64,000 nucleotides of DNA, from positions 1,364,001 through 1,428,000 of the forward strand of contig NZ_MTQL01000007.1 in the NCBI RefSeq assembly GCF_001984125.1. Reading direction: 5' to 3'. Shown here piece by piece: positions 54,007 to 62,423 of this stretch. Each line of letters starts with the position of its first letter. The stretch's first letter is position 1. Position numbers and translations under genes: made by a program. The stretch comes from Leifsonia sp. ALI-44-B (GTDB lineage Bacteria > Actinomycetota > Actinomycetes > Actinomycetales > Microbacteriaceae). The notes under the pieces are model-generated. The model was given only the letters and a program-made list of their open reading frames with translations. It had not been told where the DNA came from and ran no database searches.

Positions 54007-55206
54007 TCAGTCTCGGGCGTAAGGAGCCGTGGACGCGCGCTCGACGAGGCGCACCGGCACGATGGTGGTACCCGCCGCTGCCGCGTTCTGCTCGATCTCG
54101 GCGAGGAGGCGTTGCACGCAGATGCGACCGACGGCCGAGAAGTCCTGGTGCACGGTCGTGAGCGGCGGCCAGTAGGACGACGATTCCTCGGTGTCGTCGA
54201 AGCCCACGACGCTGACATCGTCCGGCACGGGCCGCCCCGCCTCGTGCAGGGCGCGCAAGACTCCGAGCGCCATCTGGTCGTTGGCCGCGAAGATGGCGGT
54301 CACGGCCGGGTTCTGTGCGAGCTGCGCCCCGATGCGGTAGCCGGACTCGGCCGACCAATCACCGACGAGCGGTTCGTCGACGGGAGCGCCGACCGCCTCG
54401 AGTGACGCGCGCCACGCCTCGGTGCGTCGCGCCGACGAGAACGACGTCGGCGGCCCGGCCACGTGGTGCACGGTCGGGTGGCCGAGCGCCAGAAGGTGCT
54501 CGGTGGCGAGTCGGGCACCCTGGCGCTGGTCGGTGTCGACCACGGTGTAGGGGTCTGCGGCATCCGAATCGACGATGACGACGGGGATGCCAGCGGGCAG
54601 CGAGATGTCGGCGCGGTCGAGGATGTGCGCCTCGATGATGATGAGGATGCCGTCGACGGCCTGCTCGCTCAAACGCGTGAACGCGCCCGCGACCTCGCCC
54701 TGGGTCGGATGGCTGAGCGGCATGAGTGTGATCGAATAGCCCGCCTCGGCCGTGGCCGTCGCGATGGCGTCGAGCGTGCGCATGTTGCCGAAGGTCGAAA
54801 GCGTGAACATAATGACGCCGATCGTCCGGAAGCGGCCCGTCTTGAGCGCCCGCGCGGCGCTGTTGGGGCGGTAGCCGACGGCGGCCATGGCGGCCAGCAC
54901 GCGGTCGCGGGTGTCGGCGTCGACGTTCTGGTGGCCGTTCGAGACGCGCGACACGGTCTGCGAGGAAACGCCCGCGCGCTTCGCCACGTCGGCCATCGAC
55001 GGACCGCGCACGCGCGAGGAGGCTACACCCAGAGGCCCGGATGGCGTCAGGGAAACTGCCGGCAGCGGCTCCCGCGAGGGCTGCGACGAGCCGGCCCCAT
55101 CGCCCGAGGGCACGTCTGCAGCGAGCGGCGGAGCGTCGGGCGAGACGTCGCCCACCAGCGGCTGAGCGGCGAGCGGAACGGGGGAGGTGGCGTCGTCGAC
55201 AGGCAC
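54007..55206 (-). CDS. LacI family transcriptional regulator of the arabinogalactan locus
   Basis: Encodes 399 residues from GTG 55206, which has AAGGGGG six bases upstream. The HTH and hinge read MADVAKRAGVSSQTVSRVSN and GYRPNSAARALKTGR, but they begin only near residue 66 after a Pro/Ala/Ser-rich extension; most LacI proteins start with the HTH. The sugar-binding domain follows (TIGVIMFTLSTFGNMRTLDA and AIFAANDQMALGVLRAL). It is divergent from the sugar ABC operon, with two operators between. It probably represses that operon and itself until an arabinose- or galactose-containing inducer binds. Confidence 0.92.
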   Translation of the reverse strand: MPVDDATSPVPLAAQPLVGDVSPDAPPLAADVPSGDGAGSSQPSREPLPAVSLTPSGPLGVASSRVRGPSMADVAKRAGVSSQTVSRVSNGHQNVDADTRDRVLAAMAAVGYRPNSAARALKTGRFRTIGVIMFTLSTFGNMRTLDAIATATAEAGYSITLMPLSHPTQGEVAGAFTRLSEQAVDGILIIIEAHILDRADISLPAGIPVVIVDSDAADPYTVVDTDQRQGARLATEHLLALGHPTVHHVAGPPTSFSSARRTEAWRASLEAVGAPVDEPLVGDWSAESGYRIGAQLAQNPAVTAIFAANDQMALGVLRALHEAGRPVPDDVSVVGFDDTEESSSYWPPLTTVHQDFSAVGRICVQRLLAEIEQNAAAAGTTIVPVRLVERASTAPYARD

Positions 55207-55273
55207 TCGAGACCCCCTTCTCGCCGCACTTGACGCGACGCTGTTGTCGTGTAAAGGTGTAACCCACACCCCA

Positions 55274-55287
55274 TGTTTACGTAAACA
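55274..55287. promoter_or_regulatory. LacI-type operator 1
   Basis: TGTTTACGTAAACA is a perfect 14-bp palindrome with the central CG typical of LacI/GalR operators, located between the regulator and the ABC transporter genes. Confidence 0.85.
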
Positions 55288-55307
55288 CGCTACCATCAGA
55301 ACGCAGA

Positions 55308-55321
55308 TGTTTACGCAAACA
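55308..55321. promoter_or_regulatory. LacI-type operator 2
   Basis: TGTTTACGCAAACA differs from operator 1 at one base and lies 34 bp away centre to centre, about three helical turns, which would place two dimers on nearly the same DNA face. Confidence 0.85.
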
Positions 55322-55363
55322 TCGCACCACACCGAAACTCGCTCCCAACGAACCGGATTTCCC

Positions 55364-56284
55364 ATGACGACGCTGTCAGCAGACGCCCCCGCCACCCCGC
55401 GGCCGGCCGCTCTCCGGCGAGACAAACGCAGATGGACGGGATGGGCCTTCGTGGCCCCGTTCCTCGTCGTCTTCGCGCTCGTGCTCGTCGCCCCCGTGAT
55501 CTATGCGATCTACCTCAGCCTCTTCAAGGAGCAGCTGATCGGCGGCAACGCGTTCGTCGGCATCTCGAACTACACGCAGGCCCTCTCCGACCCCAAGTTC
55601 TGGGACTCGCTCGGCCGCGTCGCCCTGTTCCTCTGCGTGCAGGTGCCCATCATGCTGGGCCTCGCCCTCTTCGCGGCGCTCGCCATCGACTCGGCCCGCC
55701 TCTACCTGTCGTCGTTCTTCCGCATCTCGATCTTCCTGCCCTACGCGGTTCCCGCCGTCGTCGCGACGCTCATGTGGGGCTTCATGTACGGCAACCGCTT
55801 CGGCCTCGTCGGAAACGTCAACGACTTCTTCGGCATCCAGCTGCCCGATCCGCTGTCGAACAACTGGGTGTTGCTCTCGATCGGCAACATCGTCACGTGG
55901 GAGTTCGTGGGCTACAACATGCTCATCTTCTACGCCGCGCTGCGCGTCATCTCGACGGACCTCTACGAGGCAGCCGAGCTCGACGGTGCCAGCCAGTGGC
56001 GCATCATCCGCAGCATCAAGCTGCCCGCCATCCGCGGTGCCATCGTGATCGCCGGCATCTTCTCGGTCATCGGCAGCTTCCAGTTGTTCAACGAGCCGAA
56101 CATCCTGCAATCGCTCGCGCCCAACACGATCTCGACGTTCTTCACGCCGAACATGTACGCCTACAACCTGTCGTTCTCGGGCCAGCAGTACAACTACTCG
56201 GCCGCCATCGCCATCATCATGGGCGTCGTCACCGCCGTGATCGCCTACATCGTGCAGAACTCCGGTTCGCGCAAGGAGAAGTGA
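55364..56284 (+). CDS. Sugar ABC transporter permease, MalF-like
   Basis: Encodes 306 residues with six hydrophobic helices. It starts the carbohydrate-uptake (CUT1) operon. The EAA coupling motif is YEAAELDGASQWRIIRSIKL, and WTGWAFVAPFLVVFALVLVA near the start is typical. It presumably imports arabinogalacto-oligosaccharides, judging from the hydrolases downstream. ATG 55364 lies 42 bp after operator 2. malG-like follows after four bases. Confidence 0.93.
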   Translation: MTTLSADAPATPRPAALRRDKRRWTGWAFVAPFLVVFALVLVAPVIYAIYLSLFKEQLIGGNAFVGISNYTQALSDPKFWDSLGRVALFLCVQVPIMLGLALFAALAIDSARLYLSSFFRISIFLPYAVPAVVATLMWGFMYGNRFGLVGNVNDFFGIQLPDPLSNNWVLLSIGNIVTWEFVGYNMLIFYAALRVISTDLYEAAELDGASQWRIIRSIKLPAIRGAIVIAGIFSVIGSFQLFNEPNILQSLAPNTISTFFTPNMYAYNLSFSGQQYNYSAAIAIIMGVVTAVIAYIVQNSGSRKEK

Positions 56285-56288
56285 CGCC

Positions 56289-57281
56289 ATGACCAGCGTG
56301 CAACAGGGCGCAGCCCCCGCCCCCTCGAACCAGCCCACCGATAAGATCGACGCCACGACCGGCCGCGTGCGCCCGGCGCGGCGTTCGTCGACCGGCCAGC
56401 GCCGCCCGCGTTTCGCCAAACCGCAGGAGGGCGGCTTCCGCAAGAAGCGTTCCGTCTGGCTGACCGTCGTCATGGCCGTCATGCTCGTCTACGCGCTGCT
56501 TCCGCTGTTCTGGCTCTTCGTCAACTCGACCAAGACGCAGGACGTGCTCTTCAACTCGTTCGGCCTGTGGTTCTCGGGCGACTTCTCGTTGTTCGCGAAC
56601 ATCGGCGAGACGCTGGCCTACCACGACGGCGAATTCATCCGCTGGTTCGGCAACACCGTGCTCTACGTGGTCGTCGGCGCCGGCGGGGCCACGTTCCTCG
56701 CCACGCTCGCGGGCTACGGCCTGGCCAAGTACGACTTCCCCGGCAAGAAGGGCGTCTTCGCGGTCGTCCTCGGCGCCGTGGCCGTGCCCGGAACCGCGCT
56801 CGCCGTTCCCACGTTCCTCATGTTCAGCCAGCTGGGTCTGACCAACACCCCGTGGGCGATCATCCTGCCCTCGCTCATCAGCCCCTTCGGCCTCTATCTC
56901 ATCTGGACCTACGCCATCGATTCGGTGCCCACCGAGTTGCTCGAGGCGGCGCGGATGGATGGGGCGGGCGAATTCCGAACCTTCTTCACCATCTCGCTCA
57001 AGTTGCTGAGCCCCGGTCTCATCACGGTGTTGCTCTTCACCATGGTGGCCACCTGGAACAACTACTTCCTGCCGCTCATCATGCTGTCCGAGTCGACGTG
57101 GTACCCCCTCACGGTGGGCCTCAACCAGTGGAACAACCAGGCCTCCACGGCCGGCGGCGAGGCCATCTACAACCTCGTCATCACGGGCTCGTTCCTCACC
57201 ATCATCCCGATCGTCATCGCGTTCCTCTTCATGCAGCGCTACTGGCAGTCGGGGCTCGCCGCGGGCAGCGTCAAGCAGTAA
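56289..57281 (+). CDS. Sugar ABC transporter permease, MalG-like
   Basis: Encodes 330 residues. After a basic 55-residue cytoplasmic lead come six helices; the EAA motif is LLEAARMDGAGEFRTFFTIS, and LPLIMLSESTWYPLTVGLNQ is typical of CUT1 permeases. It pairs with the preceding permease. No ATPase is encoded here, so a shared MsiK-type ATPase from elsewhere is presumably used, as is common in actinobacteria. Confidence 0.93.
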   Translation: MTSVQQGAAPAPSNQPTDKIDATTGRVRPARRSSTGQRRPRFAKPQEGGFRKKRSVWLTVVMAVMLVYALLPLFWLFVNSTKTQDVLFNSFGLWFSGDFSLFANIGETLAYHDGEFIRWFGNTVLYVVVGAGGATFLATLAGYGLAKYDFPGKKGVFAVVLGAVAVPGTALAVPTFLMFSQLGLTNTPWAIILPSLISPFGLYLIWTYAIDSVPTELLEAARMDGAGEFRTFFTISLKLLSPGLITVLLFTMVATWNNYFLPLIMLSESTWYPLTVGLNQWNNQASTAGGEAIYNLVITGSFLTIIPIVIAFLFMQRYWQSGLAAGSVKQ

Positions 57282-57299
57282 CGACGACCCGCGGATGTC

Positions 57300-57362
57300 T
57301 CACCCGCAGCACCTTCACCGCAGCATCCCTTCACCGCATCACTGCTTCACCGCACCACCCGT
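57300..57362 (+). repeat. 16-bp tandem repeats in the leader of the sugar-binding protein gene
   Basis: Three contiguous 16-bp units begin with TCACCGCA at 57315, 57331 and 57347, preceded by a 15-bp relative at 57300. The 145-bp leader is rich in C and A and poor in G, so it should stay largely unstructured. The words CCGCACCACCCG and ACCCGCAGCACC also occur in the leader of the hydrolase gene at 62424. Confidence 0.75.
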
Positions 57363-57426
57363 AACACACAGCTCCGCATCCACACCGAAACCCGAACACC
57401 GTTTACAACGACGTGAAAGGAAAACG

Positions 57427-58776
57427 ATGAACAGTCGTTTCAAGAAGACCGTCTGGCGCACGCTCGCCACGGCAACTGTCGGCATCGCCGCCGGCGCCTC
57501 GCTCGTGGCCTGCTCGTCGGGCCCCGGCGGCTCGGCCGACTCCGGCTCGGCAGAGGACCTCGAGAAGGCCCTGCAGACCGAATCATCCATCACCGTATGG
57601 GCCTGGGCCCCCGCGGTCGAGGACATCGCCAAGGCCTTCGAGGAGAAGTACCCGAAGATCACGGTCAACGTGGAGAACGTCGGCACCGGCAATGACCAGT
57701 ACACCAAGCTGCAGAACGCGATCAAGGCCGGCTCGGGCGCCCCCGACGTGGCCCAGATCGAGTACTACGCGCTGCCGCAGTTCGCGCTCGGCAACTCGCT
57801 CGCCGACCTGTCGAAGTTCGGCTTCGACGACCTGGAAGACAAGTTCACGGCCTCGACGTGGAACTCGGTCAACCTGAACGACAAGCTCTACGCCCTGCCG
57901 CAGGACTCCGGCCCCATGGCGATGTTCTATCGCAAGGACGTCTTCGACAAGTACGGCATCGCCGTGCCCGAGACCTGGGACCAGTACATCGCGGCCGCGA
58001 AGACCATCCACGACGCCGACCCCAACGCCTACATCACCAACGACACCGGCGACGCGGGCTTCACCACGAGCATGATCTGGCAGGCCGGCGGCAAGCCGTA
58101 CACGGTCGACGGCGAGAACGTGGGCATCAACCTGCAGGACGAGGGCTCGAAGAAGTGGGCCGACAAGTGGAACCAGCTGGTCGAGGGCGGCTACGTGGCC
58201 CAGACCTCCTCCTGGAGCGACGAGTGGTTCCGCGGCCTGTCCGACGGTTCGATCGCCACGCTCATCATCGGCTCGTGGATGCCCGGCAACCTCGAGGGCC
58301 AGGCCCCCGACGGCTCCGGCCAGTGGCGCGTCGCCCCCATGCCGCAGTACGAGGCCGGCGGAACCGCGACGGCCGAGAACGGTGGCGGTGGAGACGCCGT
58401 GCTCGAGCAGTCGAAGAACAAGCTCGTCGCCGCAGCCTTCCTGAAGTACATGAACGCCGAAGAGGGCACGCAGATCTCGATCGACAAGGGCGGCTTCCCG
58501 TCGACCAACGCCGACCTCGAGTCCGACGAATTCCTCGGCTACGAGAGCGAGTACTTCGGCGGCCAGAAGATCAACGAGGTCTTCGCCGACTCGGCCAAGA
58601 ACGTCGTCAAGGGATGGCAGTACCTGCCCTTCCAGGTCTACGCCAACAGCATCTACAACGACACCGTCGGCCAGGCCTACGCCAACAAGTCCGACCTCAA
58701 CGAGGGTCTGACCGCCTGGCAGAAGGCCTCGGCCAGCTACGGCTCCGAGCAGGGCTTCACGGTCTCCGAGAAGTAG
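57427..58776 (+). CDS. Sugar ABC transporter substrate-binding lipoprotein
   Basis: Encodes 449 residues. A lipoprotein signal ends SLVACSSG (Cys29). The mature protein is a CUT1 binding protein (SITVWAWAPAVEDIAKAFEE, LPQDSGPMAMFYRKDVFDKY, FLKYMNAEEGTQ). AAAGGAAAA precedes the ATG. It follows both permeases after a 145-bp repetitive leader and is followed by a hairpin, an arrangement that often gives binding proteins higher expression. Substrate is inferred from the neighbouring glycosidases. Confidence 0.93.
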   Translation: MNSRFKKTVWRTLATATVGIAAGASLVACSSGPGGSADSGSAEDLEKALQTESSITVWAWAPAVEDIAKAFEEKYPKITVNVENVGTGNDQYTKLQNAIKAGSGAPDVAQIEYYALPQFALGNSLADLSKFGFDDLEDKFTASTWNSVNLNDKLYALPQDSGPMAMFYRKDVFDKYGIAVPETWDQYIAAAKTIHDADPNAYITNDTGDAGFTTSMIWQAGGKPYTVDGENVGINLQDEGSKKWADKWNQLVEGGYVAQTSSWSDEWFRGLSDGSIATLIIGSWMPGNLEGQAPDGSGQWRVAPMPQYEAGGTATAENGGGGDAVLEQSKNKLVAAAFLKYMNAEEGTQISIDKGGFPSTNADLESDEFLGYESEYFGGQKINEVFADSAKNVVKGWQYLPFQVYANSIYNDTVGQAYANKSDLNEGLTAWQKASASYGSEQGFTVSEK

Positions 58777-58828
58777 CCGGCCCGCGAAGTAACCGGCCGG
58801 GGAGCAGCCAGCTCCGGCCAGAACGACC

Positions 58829-58862
58829 AGATGGCGGGCGGATCCCCCTCCGCCCGCCATCT
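58829..58862 (+). terminator. Hairpin between the binding-protein gene and the arabinofuranosidase gene
   Basis: AGATGGCGGGCGGA and TCCGCCCGCCATCT form a 14-bp perfect stem with a six-base C-rich loop, followed by CCTTCCCCC. It probably limits readthrough into the hydrolase genes. Confidence 0.75.
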
Positions 58863-58885
58863 CCTTCCCCCTCGAAAGGTTCCCC

Positions 58886-60505
58886 GTGCTCACCGCCTCG
58901 CTGCGCCTGAACACCCGCACCCCCGTCGCTCCCGTCAATCCCCGGCTCTTCGGCTCGTTCGTCGAGCACATGGGTCGCGCGGTCTATACGGGCATCTTCG
59001 AACCCGGCCACGAGACGGCGGATGCGGCGGGCTTCCGTTCCGACGTCGCCGACCTCGTGCGCGAGCTCGGCGTCAGCATCGTGCGCTACCCGGGCGGCAA
59101 CTTCGTCTCGGGTTTCAAGTGGGAAGACAGCGTGGGACCGGTGGACGAACGACCCGTGCGATTGGATGCCGCGTGGCACTCGATCGAGACGAACCGCGTC
59201 GGCATCCACGAGTTCGCCGCCTGGGCCGCATCGGCGGGAGTCGAGGTCATGCAGGCCGTGAACCTCGGCACCCGCGGCGTCGCCGAAGCCGCAGAACTGC
59301 TCGAATACTGCAACATTCCGCGCGGCACGGCGTTGAGCGATGCCCGCCGCGCCAACGGGGCCGACGAGCCCTTCGACATCCGCGTCTGGTGCCTCGGCAA
59401 CGAGATGGACGGGCCCTGGCAGATCGGCCACAAGACGGCCGACGAATATGGCCGCCTGGCCGCCGAGACCGCGCGCCTCATGCGCTTCGTCGACCCCCGC
59501 ATCGAATTGGTGGCGGCGGGTTCGTCGAACGCCGATATGCCCACGTTCGGCAGCTGGGAGCGCACGGTGCTGACGCACACGGCCGGGCTCGTCGACCACA
59601 TCTCGGTGCACGCCTATTACGAGGAGCTGGATGGCGACGCCGAGAGCTTCCTGGCCTCGGCCGTGGGGCTCGACCGCTACCTCGAGGAGGTGGCCCAGAT
59701 CATCGACGAGGTGCGCGCCGAGGCCGGCATCGAGCGGCCCATCGGCATCAGCGTCGACGAGTGGAACGTCTGGTATCAGACGCGTTTCAACGAGGTCGAC
59801 AAGGAACCCCTGCTGACGGGGGAGTGGAACGAGGCGCCGCGCCTGATCGAGGACGAGTACGGCGTGACCGACGCCGTGGTGGTCGGCTCGCTGTTGAACT
59901 CGCTGCTGCGGCACGGCGACCGCGTGTCGATGGCGAACCTCGCGCAGCTCGTCAACGTGATCGCGCCCATCCGTTCAGAGCCCGGCGGGCCCGCCTGGCG
60001 GCAGACGACGTTCCACCCGTTCGAGCGCACCGCCCGGTTCGCGCGCGGCGAGATCCTCGCGGTGGATGTCTCGGGCGCACCCGTCGTCGAGACGCAGAAG
60101 TACGGCGCCGTTCCCGTCGTCGATGCCGCGGCCACGCGCGACGGCGACGAGGTGGTGCTGTTCTTCGTGAACCGGTCGACGACCGACGAGCTCGCCCTGA
60201 GCGTCGACATCCCGGATGTCGCGGGGCTCGCGCTCGTAGACGCCGAGACGTTGACCGTGCCGGAGGGACTCGATCGGCACGCCTCGAACACGGCGACCGA
60301 ACCTGCGCGCGTGGGCCTCGTGCCGCTCGCGGGTGTCGAGGTTTCTTCGGGCACCGAGGTTTCTTCGACCGTATCCGTCACCCTGCCCGCGCTCTCGTGG
60401 TCGATCATCCGCCTGGCAGCGACATCCGCTGCCGCTCCATCCGCCTCTTCTCCGTCCGACGCTTCGGACGCAACGACTTCTTCCCTGGGGGACACCCGTG
60501 CCTGA
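58886..60505 (+). CDS. abfA: GH51 alpha-L-arabinofuranosidase
   Basis: Encodes 539 residues from GTG 58886 with GAAAGG upstream. The enzyme removes terminal arabinofuranose from arabinan or arabinogalactan side chains. The GH51 acid/base is Glu173 in WCLGNEMDGPW and the nucleophile Glu292 in ISVDEWNVWYQ; NPRLFGSFVEHMGRAVYTGI near the start is diagnostic. No signal peptide, so it acts on imported oligosaccharides. The last 40 residues are a Ser/Ala-rich tail. It overlaps the galactosidase gene by 8 bp. Confidence 0.94.
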   Translation: MLTASLRLNTRTPVAPVNPRLFGSFVEHMGRAVYTGIFEPGHETADAAGFRSDVADLVRELGVSIVRYPGGNFVSGFKWEDSVGPVDERPVRLDAAWHSIETNRVGIHEFAAWAASAGVEVMQAVNLGTRGVAEAAELLEYCNIPRGTALSDARRANGADEPFDIRVWCLGNEMDGPWQIGHKTADEYGRLAAETARLMRFVDPRIELVAAGSSNADMPTFGSWERTVLTHTAGLVDHISVHAYYEELDGDAESFLASAVGLDRYLEEVAQIIDEVRAEAGIERPIGISVDEWNVWYQTRFNEVDKEPLLTGEWNEAPRLIEDEYGVTDAVVVGSLLNSLLRHGDRVSMANLAQLVNVIAPIRSEPGGPAWRQTTFHPFERTARFARGEILAVDVSGAPVVETQKYGAVPVVDAAATRDGDEVVLFFVNRSTTDELALSVDIPDVAGLALVDAETLTVPEGLDRHASNTATEPARVGLVPLAGVEVSSGTEVSSTVSVTLPALSWSIIRLAATSAAAPSASSPSDASDATTSSLGDTRA

Positions 60506-62279
60506 CTTCCGCATCGGCGACACCGACTTCGAGCTCGACGGTCAGCCGTTCCGCGTGCTCGCCGGCGCGCTGCACTACTTCCGCGTGCACCCCGAACAGT
60601 GGGCCGACCGCATCCGCAAGGCCAAGCTCATGGGCCTCAACACCATCGAGACCTACGTGCCGTGGAACCTGCACGAGCCGAACCCCGGCCACTTCGACCT
60701 GACGGGCCGCCTCGACCTCGAGCGCTTCCTGCAGCTCATCGCCGACGCGGGGATGTATGCCATCGTGCGCCCGGGCCCCTACATCTGCGCCGAGTGGGAC
60801 AACGGCGGCCTGCCCGCGTGGCTGTTCCGCGACGAGGCCGTGGGCGTGCGCCGCTTCGAGCCCCTTTATATGGCCGAGGTCGAGCGCTACTTCGATCGCG
60901 TGCTGCCCATCGTCGAGCGCGCGCAGATCTCGAACGGCGGCCCCGTCATCCTCGTGCAGATCGAGAACGAGTACGGCGCCTATGGCGACGACAAGCAGTA
61001 CCTCGAGGCGCTCGTGGCCCTCAACCGCGCGCACGGCATCACGGTGCCGCTCACGACCATCGACCAGCCCACCGACGAGATGCTCGCCAACGGCAGCCTG
61101 CCGGGCCTGCACAAGACCGGTTCGTTCGGGTCGCGCGCCACCGAGCGCCTGGCCACGCTGCGCCGCCACCAGCCCACGGGCCCGCTCATGTGCGCCGAGT
61201 TCTGGAACGGCTGGTTCGACTTCTGGGGCTCGCACCACCACACCACGCCGGCCGCCGAGGCCGCGCGCGAGCTCGACGAACTGCTCGCAACCGGGGCATC
61301 CGTCAACCTGTACATGTTCCACGGCGGCACCAACTTCGGCTTCACGAACGGCGCCAACGACAAGGGTGTCTATCAGCCGACGGTCACGAGCTACGACTAC
61401 GACGCCCCGCTCGACGAGGCCGGCAACCCGGGCCCCAAGTTCTGGGCGTTCCGCGACGTGATCGCGAAGTATGCGCCGGTTCCCGACGAGGTTCCGGATG
61501 CCGCGGCGCCCGCCCCGGCGTTCCGAGCTCCGCTCGACGCCGTCGTCCCCTTCTGGCAGGTCGCCTCGGCGCTCGGCGAGAGCGTTCCGCACCGCAGCAT
61601 CCCGACCTTCGACCAGGTGGAGCACTACACGGGTTTCGGCGTCTACTGCACCGAGATCGACTTCCGCGGCACCGGGCGCGCGCCCGTCCTGACCATCGGC
61701 GAGGTGCGCGACCGCGCGCTCGTCTTCCTGAACCGCCAGCCCGTCGGCGTGCTGTCGCGCGACAACCACGACCGCGGCATCGGCCTGCCGTTCGAGGCGT
61801 CGGGCACGCTCGAGATCCTCGTCGAAGACCAGGGCCGTGTGAACTACGGGCACCGCATCGGCGAGGACAAGGGCCTGATCGGCCCCGTCACGATCGACGG
61901 GCACGCGCACGAGCGCTGGGAGTTGCAGCCGCTCGGGCTCGACGACCTGTCACCCGTGTCCGAGGCGTTCGCGCGGGCCGCGGCACCTAACCCCGAGGCA
62001 TCCGCCATCGCCGGCCCCGCGTTCGTGCGCGCGACCGTCGAGCTCGAGGCGCCCACCGACCTGTTCCTCGACACCACCACGCTCGGCAAGGGCGTGGCCT
62101 GGGTGAACGGTTTCAACCTCGGCCGTTACTGGCGCCGGGGCCCGCAGAACACGCTCTACGTTCCCGCCTCGACCCTGAAGCCCGGCGCGAACGAGATCGT
62201 GCTCTTCGAACTGCACGCCATCCCCGACGCGACCCTCTCGTTCGTGAGAGCCGCCGACCTCGGTCACACCGAGTTCTAG
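60498..62279 (+). CDS. GH35 beta-galactosidase
   Basis: Encodes 593 residues from GTG 60498. The GH35 barrel spans about 1-330: LAGALHYFRVHPEQWADRI, ETYVPWNLHEP, acid/base Glu158 in VQIENEYGAYG and nucleophile Glu234 in CAEFWNGWFD. Beta-sandwich domains follow, ending with VNGFNLGRYWRRGPQNTLYV. It lacks a signal peptide and should cleave galactosyl residues from imported oligosaccharides. Coupled to the GH51 gene by overlap. Confidence 0.95.
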   Translation: MPDFRIGDTDFELDGQPFRVLAGALHYFRVHPEQWADRIRKAKLMGLNTIETYVPWNLHEPNPGHFDLTGRLDLERFLQLIADAGMYAIVRPGPYICAEWDNGGLPAWLFRDEAVGVRRFEPLYMAEVERYFDRVLPIVERAQISNGGPVILVQIENEYGAYGDDKQYLEALVALNRAHGITVPLTTIDQPTDEMLANGSLPGLHKTGSFGSRATERLATLRRHQPTGPLMCAEFWNGWFDFWGSHHHTTPAAEAARELDELLATGASVNLYMFHGGTNFGFTNGANDKGVYQPTVTSYDYDAPLDEAGNPGPKFWAFRDVIAKYAPVPDEVPDAAAPAPAFRAPLDAVVPFWQVASALGESVPHRSIPTFDQVEHYTGFGVYCTEIDFRGTGRAPVLTIGEVRDRALVFLNRQPVGVLSRDNHDRGIGLPFEASGTLEILVEDQGRVNYGHRIGEDKGLIGPVTIDGHAHERWELQPLGLDDLSPVSEAFARAAAPNPEASAIAGPAFVRATVELEAPTDLFLDTTTLGKGVAWVNGFNLGRYWRRGPQNTLYVPASTLKPGANEIVLFELHAIPDATLSFVRAADLGHTEF

Positions 62280-62283
62280 ATCA

Positions 62284-62311
62284 CCGCGGGCCGGCCACGG
62301 TCGGCCCGCGG
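62284..62311 (+). terminator. Hairpin after the beta-galactosidase gene
   Basis: CCGCGGGCCG and CGGCCCGCGG pair perfectly around an eight-base loop. No T-run follows. The next 110 bp is a C/A-rich leader of the same style as the one at 57300. Confidence 0.65.
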
Positions 62312-62423
62312 GTCCAACCCCGAAGTACGACATACCCGCAGCACCAACCCATCAGCACCACCGCACCACCCGCATGACCCGATGCACCCTCATCACACGC
62401 AATGAAGCGAAAGGGAACGTCCC

